From contig NC_134028.1 in NCBI RefSeq assembly GCF_964204645.1, positions 2,108,001 through 2,172,000 of the forward strand: a stretch of DNA of 64,000 nt. The letters run 5' to 3'. Under the pieces are notes generated by a model, which searched no databases, was not told the origin of the DNA, and saw only the letters and a program-made list of their open reading frames with translations. The translations under genes and the position numbers were made by a program. The DNA is from Tubulanus polymorphus. Taxonomy: Eukaryota > Nemertea > Palaeonemertea > Tubulaniformes > Tubulanidae. Below are positions 25,810 to 39,700 of the stretch, piece after piece. How positions within the stretch are numbered: position 1 is the stretch's first letter; every line of letters starts with the position of its first letter.

Positions 25810-28494
25810 AAATGCGCCGATTACAAGACGTCTAACAAAACACTGTATCCTACTTTCACGCGGACGTTACCGACTGATAAACAGGTGACGAAATCCATAT
25901 TAGCGCTGCTTAAATTCCTCAACTGGCGGAAATTTACGCTGGTTTACGGAAAATCCCGAAAACGTGAACCGATGGTGAACAGTCTGCGCGAGTACGCGCA
26001 ATCAGAGACAAACAACGTCACTATCAACCAAGAATTCACGTTCAAAGAACCACATTTGAAACGTTTACAAAACCCCTTCCCAAGAATCGCCGATGTCAGT
26101 TCTTCCAATACCAGAAGTAAGTTTTTTATCTTTACATTTATGAACGCCAAAATTGGTTAGTGCAGCCGAAATGAAAAAAAAGGAAAATCGTATTCTATCA
26201 TGGCGAACTTGTCAAATGAATGCTCATACGAAAAGTATCTTGTCACCATAGACAACGTTGATTTTGATGTCGGTTCATGAAACCACGCGAAACCGATATT
26301 AAAGTGCTTTTTCTCACACTTTGAACAGCTTGAATCTCGCTGATTCGACCCTAATAACATCATTTGCGACGGCGCCTTGTTCTCGAGATCAGAGCAGGCG
26401 GTCTTAATGTGACCATGTACCGCTGTGACAGCTAGAGGAGTGCCACGCTTTCTCTCTTGTCTTCTTGAACATGATATCCGCCGTCGTAAACATATTCTCA
26501 TTTTTACATGTCACATTATATCCGCCTTGAATAGAGCGATCCAGTTGTTGAAACAGAAATTAAAGCACTGTTGAAAGTTTGCAACGCGTTACGTCTTGAC
26601 GCATTTTTGTTAGACTGCCGAATATATCACGGCGTTGTTTAAGTTTTGTTTTCTCAAATTTTTCAGTTTATATCTTTCTCGGGGAACACAATGCAATGAT
26701 AGACTTTATGGCAGCACTGGAGGAAAAGAAGCTGCTCAGTACGGGTCAATATGTGGTTATCCATGTCGACCAAAAACCGTACAACAACGACAGCGGTATC
26801 AGATACTTCGACTGTAAGCCTGCACCGAATCTACCGAAAAGATAAATCCCGGACATCACTTAACGTCTCCTAAAATGTTCATATTCCGTTTTCAGACGAG
26901 TATAACTATGGTGAACTGACGAATGTCCACGCGTCGAGGTCTTTACTAGTTATCGTTCCTAGTCCTTCAATGAACGCCAATTATACAAAGTTCTTAAAGA
27001 AAGTGACGCTGTACAACGCCAAGTCACCGTTCTATTTCTCAAACCCGTTCGGTAATATCGCCAAGACGGCGGAGAAATTAGGCATTACCGAAGAGGAACT
27101 ACTCGAAACTCTAGGTCCAAACAGTTTAAACACGCAAGAAGTACGTATAAAAGCATTCACGTCCATGGTATATGTCCATGTTATACCATCCTCCCCCGGC
27201 AAGGATTCGAACCTGATGGCATCGAGATTGCCACGGCACGAAACCCTGCCATAATCGACTGTGTGCGCAGATACATGCGCAGTTCAGATGATGTGATTTT
27301 TAGCCAATCAGATATCCCGTTTTATTTTAGCCCGGGGTTTCCCATTTATAGTTCTTCCTTGAAATTTGCCTCAACGATTATACAACGAGCAATCTGATTG
27401 GTGCCGCCAGTTTTCGTTCGGAAAGCTGTGCATGTAGCTGCGCACCCGGTCTACTGATGCAGGGGTTCGTGCCGTGGCTGAGTGTAGCGATGCCATCAGG
27501 TTCGAGTCCCTGCAGAGGGAGGATGATGTTACACGTCCAGTTTATACGTATCAACTAGTTTACGTCCGTATATACGACCCAATGTCTAGATAACAGATAA
27601 TCCATTACGTAAACACGTAACAGGCTTCACAAAACTCATCTAACAATTCTAGCCATTCGTGATTGTTTGGATTCATTTATGATAATGATAAACATGGGCT
27701 CTTTAGACAATATCTTGATTGCATTTTTTGGTAAAGTCTTCTTATTGCGGAGACATGAATTACGTTCATTTGAAGTAACCGTCCGTCTTGATGTGTTGAT
27801 TTAGATGTAAATGCTCCGGATAAAAAAGCAATTGACCATCCACAAATTACGCGACGTTATCGAAAGATCGGAGAAGTATTAGGCATTATCGGAGTGTTTT
27901 TCTCCGTTTCAGATACCAGTATACGCTGCGTTTCTGTACGATGCTGTCATACTTTACGCCCACGCGTTAAATGAGATTCTAAGAAAAAATATGAGTCCAA
28001 CGAACGGAACTGAGATCTCTCGTCTTATACGTTCTCGTGTTTACAGGAGTAAGTGAAATAACTTCCAAAACGACGTGAACCATGTTTTTTACGCCTTCAT
28101 AATCATTCTCATATTGCTATTTTGTAGGTATATTGGGGTATGATATATCAATAGATCAAAGCGGCGATGCAGAAGGTAATTACACTGTTCTGAAACGGGA
28201 ACTGGACAGTCGAGATGGTTACCAGATGGTGCCCGTCGGTCGATTCCGTCGAACTATATCTAACGACGATCAGGTATCTGCAGTAAATTAGTCTTTGTTC
28301 AGATTTTGTATTTTCCTGTACGGAAGCGCCCGGGAGAAATAGTTATTCGTAAAAGCAGAAAAGTAAAGTTTCGGGTAACATTTTCGATTATTAATTGCAG
28401 GAGTTCAAATTGTTTTCCAAAAGTCAAGATTTCTTCGCCAATGTACTCGATGAACCGAGTTGCGGATATCACGGCGAAAAATGCATCGGCCCTC
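25810..28494 (+). CDS. guanylate cyclase: ligand-binding domain exons
   Basis: Six exons encode about 358 residues of an ANF-receptor (periplasmic-binding-like) extracellular domain. Diagnostic stretches are [14 protein letters not shown] and [14 protein letters not shown] in the first exon, [14 protein letters not shown] in the second, [17 protein letters not shown] in the fourth and [17 protein letters not shown] in the fifth. The last exon ends in a juxtamembrane Cys pair (SCGYHGEKC), as in natriuretic-peptide-type receptors. The 772-bp intron between the third and fourth exons carries a 339-bp transposon (27187-27525). Confidence 0.92.
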
Positions 28495-30643
28495 GTAAGG
28501 ACTTATTTCGCAATAGTTATGAAGAGAAAAATATATTTTCCAACTTTTCTAGTGAAAAAATACGAACGATGAAACCGATATGTAGTTTTACTATTTTTGC
28601 CTTTAATTTCAGCTATCGTGGAAATCGTATGCGGCGTCCTGGGAGGAATCATATTTACTTCAGGTCTAATCGTGCTCATCATTTACAGGTAAGCATCAAT
28701 TCTGACGGACGCTTTTAGGAGGAAACCACCCTCTAAAACCGGAAATACGCCAATTATTTCTTAGCGACTGAATTTCTCCCGTATGACAGTTCGAACTCGT
28801 CAATTCGTCGCTGTGTCGTGGTACTTCTTATGGTACTGTGTAAATTGAGTACCATTAATGAAGCAATAACTGACGCCAAATAGAAACTAGCATCACACAT
28901 TTCATTATCGACAAATGGCTCTTTACGACATGTCCGCATTTAATGTTTATTCACGTTAAAACACGCTGATAAACGACAATCATACTAATTGCCGGTAAAG
29001 TACCGCAAAATAGATGGCATTGCGTCTTAAGTTGCACAATTACAGCTTTGAAGTTCGCCACTCATCGGAATGTTATGACAGGCGAGTGACCCGCGAGAGC
29101 CTGTTATTTGATGATAGTTCAACGCCAGATCGCTTTCCCGATGAGGATGTGAATTTTTTTTAGTTCCGTTTTTACTCTCGGCATCGTGCTCGTTGCGAAA
29201 TCATCGAGATTTTCCGAGGTTTTTTTCTGAAGATACATGTTGCAATAAATGTGACACGAAGACGAGATGTGGAATTTCTAACGCGAATATCGGGTAATTT
29301 CTGTCGCAGGAACTGGAGAAATGAACAGGAAATAGCTGGTCTGCTGTGGAAGATTAACGTCTCTGATCTACAACCGCTTGAGAACACTTCTCGCGCATTC
29401 AGAGGAAGTAGGGTACGTACAAACCCTATACATATAGCGACACTCGACGAAATGCAAACCCACTTCATCCATACATCATCTCTAGAAAGAAATAAACCAT
29501 TATTGAAATAGAATAGAACTAAATTCCGGATAACATCATAACGAACTCTTTCTAATTTATTCGTGACTCATCATCGTTGGGCGGGACATGTATAAGTTAT
29601 ATAGACCTTCTTGAATTTATAACCGGCAAAGCACGTCTTTTATCGTGGAAAATATACACAAATTTATGTTGTCTGCTTCTAAAACCAGCTCATCCCAGAC
29701 TATGGTCACGACGTATGGAAGATAATCATTTTTTTCACATTTGAATTATGATAAATGTTGAACGAAAGATTAATGTTGGATTGTAAATGATATTTCCTAT
29801 CCTTTTATCATACAAGGCACTCCGTTTGAGGTTTATTGAATTTTCTCTGGAAAGTATGAAAAATCGGTTTTCCTTCCGCTTATGAATTAAATCCGTATAA
29901 ACTGATGACTCACCGGATTCGATCGTATTGTCCTAACGTGATTTATGAGAGCGATTGTTTGTATAATGTATTTTCACATTTTTAGTGTACACTGGTGACA
30001 CAGGGGTCGCTACCGTCCAACTTCTCGCTGGAACACACATTCACGAAGACGGCGACGTACAGAGGAACGATTGTCGCTCTGAAAAAAATAGAAAGACGTA
30101 ACTACGACTTAAGCCGAGCTCAGAAGAAAGAAATGAAAATGGTATACTCGACAAGCACTGTGTTCTTTCAGTTGTCTGGGCGCCCAATTTTCATTTGAAT
30201 CTTTATTACATTTTACAGTCTGGCAAAAAAACAGTAAAAATGACGATGATCATCTCAGAAATTAACTATTTCACTTACAGATTTTTTTTAACGAATATTG
30301 GGTGCTTGAAATATTTTCATATTCCGTGTTCAGGGGATCTTTTCATAGAAAACTTGAAGCTTCCTTAAAATTCCATTAGTGTCAAAATAATAATAATAAT
30401 TATTTATTTTCGTAAACCAGTTACGAGGTATCCAGTGCAAGCCAACAGGCTGTACATAAAATTAAGGCGCTGGAACCTTGTGCAGAGTGCAGGGGAATGT
30501 GCAGTGATACTTATAAATAATGCTATTAATAATCTTAATGCTAACAATAATAATTATGCTAATCAATAATAATAATAATAATAATAATAATGATAATAAT
30601 AATAATAATAATGCTAACAATAATAATACATGTAATGCTAATC

Positions 30644-30704
<61 letters not shown>

Positions 30705-33700
30705 CAAATTCTAATAATAATAATACTAATACTAATAATAATAATAACAATTCTAATAATGATGACAACAATAACTTATACAAATACAAATACAATGATA
30801 ATCATAATTACGGCAATATACCATAACCATTAATATTTCAGTAATTTAGGTAAAGATACTCATAATGATAATAATAAAAGTGATAATAATAATAATAATG
30901 ATAATAATAATAATAATAATAGTAATAATAATAATAATAATGATTGATTAATAATGATAATAATAATAATAATGATAATAATGATTGATTACAAATATGG
31001 AGGAAGCAAATGCCACAGATAATAATGATTACAAAGATAGATAGTCTAGTATAGCAGTCTAGTCAAGTTTAGTTAAGACTAAACACATACCAAGTTTTTC
31101 CTCAACGGGAGATGAATAATTACGCGTATTTCAGTAATATTTGTTTTTTAAATTGGAATGATAGTGAATTTATGCTGGTGGATGAACGGATAACATTCGG
31201 ACTTAACTTAATGGAACTTTAGGTCATTCTTTTACCGAATCAATCACGAAACTTATTCTTAATCCACCCTCAACTGATTTCAACACGTCGGAGCTGTTAT
31301 CGATATAATGGCAATATTGGGCAGATGAATTAGAAACTTTTAAGCGAGACTGATACTAAAAGCTTTAGGCTGTTCGAAAATAATCGCCCGATACATATAC
31401 AGAATTATTGATCCTAGCATCAGTTTGGATGACGATTTAAAACATGGCGAGATTTTCAAACATATATCAGGGACGTATCTGATATACACAAAACTGCTCT
31501 AAGAGAATCGGTAATGTGAAATCGATAGGAATTATTGTGTGAAATGCGACACTTCAATCTTCGATATAAGACAAATACCGATGAAACCAACCGGGAATAA
31601 ACGGTGACGATGACATCGAGAAGACACTTCTTGCAAATAGTTGAAGTGGCGATTTTGGTGATGTAAAAAAATCTCGAAGACACTCTAGTGCAATATTCTC
31701 CGCTCATAAGATGTACGTTGACAGAACGATACTTTTTTCAATTCTCCTTTAACCGTATAATAACGTTTCCGACTTGTATTAATGTTAAGCCGGCAATTTT
31801 CTGATGTGAATTTTAAAACGATTGCGTTTCCTTTGTAGTCGTTATATTTGAAGTCAATGACGACGGTGCGTAAAAGAAACTTCTCGAAGCATCTCGAGTT
31901 ACTAAAATCCCTAGTATAAAAATGCGTCAACGGATGCTGAGATGCACGATATTGATCGATGTGTTGACATCCATTCTTAACTTTTCTTAGCACCGAACGT
32001 GAACCCTCGATATGAGTACAAGAGCTCAAATGGAAAATGAATGTTACATTTGTTTTAATTTCATTCAATTTCGAAAGTTTTCACTATCGATTCGATGTTT
32101 CGTTGTTTTACTGTGCAATGACGTCTCATCGAAAGCGTGACAAACGTTATGTACAGCGATGAAACTTTGAAAAAAAAATGCGAAGTGGAAATCGCAGCAT
32201 TTTAGATAAAATTCATAATTCAGTTTTCGTTTATTATAGTCCTTGGTTTTGAAATCCGGTGAATGAAATTGTTTCCGCCCGTCAGTGTGTTTGTCAGTTC
32301 TCGATCGCAAGGTTGATGATTTTCACGAGAAACTGGTAAAACGTGAAATGTGGTGCAATCACAAACGCGAAATGACAATTTCTTTTCTTGAAGTTTTCGC
32401 ATCGATCAAAGTTGATTTCAATCGCACCTCGTAACTACCCGGCATTTCACATCAATACTGCGCAGATTTAAAATCGAAAGGAGGAAATAGTATTTCGTGC
32501 CAATGAATGAGAACAATTTTAAGTATCTTTTTTATTTCGTGAATCGTAATCGAGTATTTCGTTTGAACATCCTTACTCAACCGTTAATAGGCATGGCAAT
32601 CTGGATTACAACCGTATTTGAACTTCAAAGAGCCCCGTGTTATTACACCTGGGAGAAAAACGGCCTGAGTAACGACAAGAAACGAATTCGAACAGACAGA
32701 AATTCACACGCATCATGAAATAGAAGCTGTTGAAAAGCAAGTGGTTTCAAAGATCTAATTTCGCTCGCGAGTAAAATCATTCATGTTTTATCGGATACGT
32801 GGAAAGTGTCGACTTTGGTCTGATATCGTGAAAATATCTAGGCTTATAACGGTTAAGTTTGAATTGTTGAGCTCGTTGAAAACACGGAGTAACCAATTAC
32901 AATTAAACAAACATTAAACTTTGTTTTTTTCGTGAAAATGTCCTCTGTAACTATAAGAGTATTGAATACACGCGTGTTTTATGTGTGGTCCTGCGAGCGG
33001 AGCCGGGGCCGATACCCGACAAATATGCATGGAAAAAAACAGTTTTTTTTCCTAGGAGATTACTGGCGTACGGAAAGATCAATTTCAACTGCGGCTTTGG
33101 ACATACAATTGAATCCATAACCTACACCATAATACATATTTTCCTTACATATTCTTTTTTCTATGCAGATGAGAGATTTACGTCACGATAATGTTAATTC
33201 GTTCGTCGGAGCTTGTATTGAAACTCATCAGATCATCTTAGTCACTGAATATTGTTCCAAAGGATGTCTGCAGGTATTCATAATTCTTACCATGAACTTC
33301 ACAAACTAAAGCATATCGCATTACATTTACCTGTTGATTTTAAACGCGAGTTAAGAATGATAAAGATCAATATATCAAACTGCAAAAGAGTTACAATTAA
33401 AACAAAAAATGATTTCAGAATCTATATATGCTGAGTTTCTAATGAATAAGTCTCTATAATCATCAGTGAATCGGTATTAATGCGATTTTTGACGGATAAT
33501 TCAATTTACGCTGCAATCGTTTTTCTCCGCGTGTGACTGAAGCGCTTTCAATGCGATGGCGAGTCTGACACAGAATAAATCGACTGATACCTGAAACTTG
33601 TTCGTCCACGCTACGATGAGCATCGATTTCGCGGTTTATTAGATGCGAAAACGAAAATTGTCATCTGAAACAATTCATTAGATACCGAATCACATTGCTA

Positions 33701-36700
33701 TCACTTAACGAATGTACAATTAGTTTCTCTCTTGTTTTGCTCGCTCGAAGAATTATCTGAAGAGTTGCTTTGATCTCGCAGAACATAAATCTAACCGGTA
33801 TGCGAATCGATAAGACAATCTTATCTCCTTCGTTTAGTGGGTGGATGCACCGTTTTTGTCGAGCTGATATTTAAGACACAAATTATTACGACGAACTAAT
33901 CGATGATGTATAGTCCTAGTGGACAGGCTCTCAAATACATCGAATCGTATCGCATCGATAATCTATCATTTCTATGTTTATTCGAACCGTTGACCATTAA
34001 ACTACGACGGGACTGAATCATTATTTAGGATTTTTTAAATGTATATATGCATGTACCTCCGTTAAAACGCTTTCGTAGATTTTTCAAAGATTTTCCAAAT
34101 CCAGATTTTTTTTCGTTCACGGAAATATAACATCCTTTAAGAAAAATGTTTATGATAGATAGATAGACCAGAAAAAGTTCTGGAAAAGTTTCTTTTTCAT
34201 GTCTGTGGAATGCGCAACTTGCTAAACGAGTCGTTTTCAAGTTGGCGGAACATCGTTTGAGTCTAGGAATAGGTGAAAACTTGTTTCAGTCCGTATTGAA
34301 CGACAAGTCGGAAAGTCATTTGATCGTCTGCCAATGACAATTCGAGCTGAATGTTCATCGATCTATTTTTTAGGATATCCTTAGTAATGACGATCTCAAA
34401 TTAGACGCCATGTTCATAGCGTCTTTGGTCATGGATCTTTTGAAGGTTTGTAGAATCAAAAACTATATACTACAAACCTACCATTGCATTTTACTTGATA
34501 TAATGTACGTTTTTAAAAGGTTTGAACAAATGATTAGACAATGCGGGTTCGAGTCCCGTTGTTGCAATGATAGAAAATATACGATACATTTTTAGGGTAT
34601 GACCTATATGCACGATAGCGAATTACACGTTCATGGCAATCTAAAAAGCTCGAATTGCATCGTTAGCAGTCGCTGGACTCTGCAGGTCACCGATTTTGGG
34701 TTACTGGAACTACGAACTCCAAATTCGCACACCCCGAAAGACCATAAGTATTACAGCAGTAAGTCAAACATTCAAAAAGATTTAGATCTTCATAAAAACC
34801 ATTAAGAATATTTGTTATCAATTTCTATCGCTTCAGAGTTCGATGTATGGTGTAGCAAAATTGCATCGCTAAGGTGTAACGCACTTATGATACAAATTTA
34901 CATGACTTTTCATAATGTCGTTGCAATTTTAGTCATCATTTTATTTATATTGATATAATTCAGGTTTATTTTGGACGGCTCCCGAAATAATGAGAACAAA
35001 CTGGCCAAACCGCGGGGCTACACAAAAAGGAGATGTATATTCGTTCGGTATCATTTTGTACGAGATCGTTAGTAGAATGGCTCCATATGAAGACGTCGAA
35101 ATAGAACCATCGGGTGAGATATTTGATCTTATAGGAATTGGCCCTGTTATTTATTTGATTGGTAGAATTCGTTTGATTTGTTTTGATTTGGTGTCCGTTA
35201 CAAACCCACCACACCTGCCGGGAACGAAACAGGGGCTCGGACGAGTTCCTAACGCTCAGTGAATCTAACGTTTCAATGTTATCTATAAGGCCGTGGCTCA
35301 ATATTACTTTATGCCGAAATTGAAACCGTCCGAATCGGCTTAAGTTGCAGTTGATACGCTGTTCATATTGTCGCGTGTCGAGTGTCATTTTGCGACATAT
35401 TTCTCACTGATAACTGTACATAACAAGTTCATTATGTCGGATTGCCGGCAGCTCGGGATGAACGCTCGCAAAGATTCGCTAGATAATGTGTTTATACCAT
35501 GCGCGTTAATTCCACAGTCTTTACGCAGTCTGGGCGATCACTGAGATAATGATAAACCGAACCGTCGCCTACTGGATAAAGAGAAACGCCATTATGTCAA
35601 CCGTTGTTCTGCATCGTCTGCGACAGAAATGATCAAAGATGATCAACAGCGTTCCACTGCAGGATAAATCCCTAATCATTGCACATACGCATCGTTTTAT
35701 CGGGGCCTCATTCCTAGTCCATTTAGCTTATCGCCGTATACGCCTGTCTATTCATGGGGGATTCGATCCCAGGTATCTATCTCTAGGGCACCTATCTCTT
35801 CTTTACTGCCAATTCAAACTATGCTATAATGTACGTATAAATGTCACTAGGATTGTCTGGATAAACTTGTCTATCGTCGTAAGTGTAAGTAAAATACGAT
35901 ACCAAAGGGACGCGGTTTGGATTAATAGATTAGAATGAAATATATATAACTGTCTTCCAATGTTATCGCCTATTATCAAAAAATGTCAAGAAATTCTGGA
36001 TATGTTCAGCTTTTCGGGGTTTAAAGACAAGTCTATACTCGCTTATTTCAGAGATTATCGAGAAGATCAAAAACCCGGATGGAATAATCTGTCGACCGGA
36101 CACGACGACCTTGCAATGCCAGGACTACGTGATGAAGGTCATTAACGATTGCTGGGATGAAACTGTCGATAACAGGCCTGATTTCCGTCAGATACGACAC
36201 AGATTGAAACCCATGTGTGCAGGAGTGTAAGTTATCATGTCTTTACATTGATAAGCATGTATAGGGTTCACTAAGTCATGGAAAGTAAATGCCGCCAGCA
36301 AAACCTCCCAGAAACTTAAGTATCATAGTTCGAAGTTTAGACCTCAACAGAGATTGATGTGATTAAGTATTGGCGTCGGAATTATTTTAGGTTTATAACT
36401 AGTGGGATAAAGAACGTTTCAAGATAATGAACTTTAGTCGCGTTATGGTGCCCGAAGCTCATACGTCAGAGTACACGGTACACAGCGTATTTCAAACTCT
36501 GAAAACCTATCATAAATGTCTCCGGTGTCTCATCCTCGGGATAATAACGCCTAGTAATAAGAAGCAACAAGCAGAAATTACTATATTTCACAGATACGAG
36601 CCTTCAGGTTTCGCCAAGCGCACGGAAGTCAGACTGTGTAATTTTCGGTTAATCCGATCCGATCGCTCAATTATTTTCTCCTATTTTGTACAGTTATTGT

Positions 36701-39700
36701 GTAATTACTCATTCACGCCTCTCCTCATAACGAACCGTTCACAATTCCACAATTCGTTTTTCTCTTTATAAGTTCATTTATACAATCTTGTATTTATGTT
36801 ACAGAAAAACGAATATACTCGATAACATGATCGACATGATGGAGAAATATCAGAACAATTTAGAGAAACTTGTGGAAGAACGTACTGATATGCTAGTCGA
36901 AGAGAAAAAGAGAACCGAAGCATTACTTCATAGAATGTTACCGAAGTAAGTGCGTCTTAATCAGCAACAGTTCATACAGACTTTACAATATCTACAGATC
37001 GTTTTACTAATTTACCACTTTACCTACGGAATTCCGTGAGACTATTAATCATCGAAGTATTCATGTGTTTTGACGGTTAGGTTCGAATCCTACCCCGAGT
37101 AGATTTTAGGAATGCCGTGAAAAACCCTTTCATCGAAAAGCAAAGCATTATTGGCATTTTGTCATCACATCGATTCTTATATCCTCAGATGATAAGTCGT
37201 CAGTTGAACGCTAGGTTTGATAAAACTTCCTTTCCAAAATGCGTCATCCGGGAACGTTTGCTGAGAAACAGATGCGTTGTATTTAATGTCATAAGAAAAA
37301 TCGGATCGTTTAAAAGAGGCCTGATTTAGTAAATCTCTACGATTATTGATACGCATGTTTTTATCATCACAGATAGAGCATTCGGTTGACTTCGGTTCGC
37401 TCAATTATTTTCTCCTATTTTGTACAGTGATTACTGTAATTACTCCGTCAGTTTGGAAAGTATCAGATGCATTTGTGGAGGATCATTTCCACATAGCTTT
37501 AATCAAGGTATTGCTACAAATAATGTGAAACTGTGTTAAATGTGATACCAAGTGAACAAAAAGTTAATCAGTTTATCACCGATGATGATGGACATTGTTA
37601 ATGCAATGAACGTTACGTCGACTACCGCAATGTGCAATCAATCAGATTTTTTTTCGTGCAGAGAATTTCTTTTCTGCCTATATGGGTAAATATTCGGCAT
37701 TTCCTTCTGTTACTCTAAAACGTCAGTCATCGGTTTTTCTCCTTCGGGCGTTAGCCGTCGCTGATATTAATTTTCTAGTTGTTTAATTCACGCGTTTATG
37801 CTAAACATAGTGCTCTATATTTGCCTTCACGTTGACTGATTTGACACCAGGTTTACAAGACTTCCCGTAACTCTCCTAGTGTAAAGCCACCAACTGACAT
37901 GTCATCTTTTTCTGTGCATTATTGAGAACCGTATGACAAACTTTTTCCTGAATAAAACGAGGGTATATTTTGTTTGATCAATCTATTCAGAATCAATTCG
38001 GTAATACAAATCCCGACCCGTTGTCTGTTCATGACGTCATCGTTAAGCGGCAAGGTTAATCCGCATCGGGAGCATTTGTTTTCGAATGTTGTGCTTCGGT
38101 TTTAGGATTAGTGTCACCCGCAGCTCGCAGCCGATCTTAGTTCTGCGTCTCGTTGTACTTGAAAACTTTCGAAACTCGACTTAAGATCAGCTATAAACAG
38201 AATAACCGCAACTTCTTATGTTCAAAAGATGTAATGAATTTTATGAATAAGCTTTGAATTCCATTCTAAGATTTAATAATAATCTTTATTTATATATGGA
38301 AATTATAACGTAACATAACATATTTTCTTTCCTCCGTATTGGGAGTCAGGACTGATTCTTTTTGATATTTCGAATATGATTTTCTTCCGGGAAAATATGA
38401 TCGTATTGTTGTTATAGTTCGGTAATTCGTGTGTTGGTTCATGGTAATCAATAGGATTTATCAAGCAACAACCTTGACATCAAATGATGCGATCTTTTTC
38501 AGATCCGTGGCTGAACAACTGAAGCGTGGTGAGCCGGTTATTCCAGAATCGTTTAACTGTGTAACGATATATTTCAGCGATATTTGTGGTTTTACTGCCA
38601 TGTCTGCAGATAGCTCCCCTATGCAAGTAAGTTCCATCGCTTCGGAATCGATTATGAAAAAAAATTGAACGTCGAAAATCTGCATTTAATTTGCTTGTTC
38701 CTCGTTCGCGTAATAAATTGTAAATGACGGCTTCGTTTTTGCCGAAACCTTTCCGGCAAATAACATCCGTCAACGTGAACGTCCCGAGGCTTAAAACGCG
38801 CGTGAAGGAGATGTTGAAAAATAATGTCAATTGAATTTATGAAAGAATCCCGCGTGTGATGGAGTTTGTTTATAGTAACGAATATCGCCTCGAGGTAAAA
38901 ACGAGAAAACGTCGTTTATAATCTAATTTTATTCCGCTGGTTTTTGTTGTCGGCTTGTTTAAACACGAATTGGTTAATTCATTTCGTTCGTCGTGAAGGA
39001 CCTCGCATGTTTTAATGCGTCCGTCGTAGAGTTCAAAATCTATCCCCGACCGACGCTGTAGGTTTCCGTCTGGTGGCTGTTATAAGAACTATATAACTTA
39101 CGTGGCCGGCCAACTTATAGGCGGTCAATTTTTAAGCTTAGCAGAAGCAAGGTATAAATCTTTTCAGCCTAAACATTGCATTTTGATAAAGGATATGATT
39201 AAATACGACCTATGACGACGCGAGATAAAATGCGTTGAATCATTGTTTTTTTTTCTCAGGTCGTGGACCTTCTCAACGATCTATACACGCTATTCGATTC
39301 GATCATCGCTAACTATGACGTGTACAAAGTAGAAACGATTGGTGACGCGTATATGGTAGTGAGCGGATTGCCTTTACTTAACGGTAACAATCATGCCGGT
39401 GAGATCGCTTCCATGTCATTACACCTTATCAGAATGATCAAAACATTCCGAATCAAACACCTTCCCGACGTCACACTCAAACTCAGAGTCGGTATGCATT
39501 CAGGTAAGGTCGAATAATTCGAGAACGTACTTATATAAAGTTAGTCTCCAAAGACCTCTTCCTTGTAATATGTAATATTTGCAATTGTTTACCCTTAAGG
39601 ATCATGCGTATCTGGTGTGGTTGGTCTTACCATGCCGAGGTATTGTCTATTTGGTGACACTGTGAACACAGCATCCAGAATGGAGTCGAACGGAGAACGT

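Noticed and set aside
30559-30826. Open frames of poly-Asn (+) and poly-Leu (-)
   Set aside because: Direct translation of the AAT microsatellite inside an intron.
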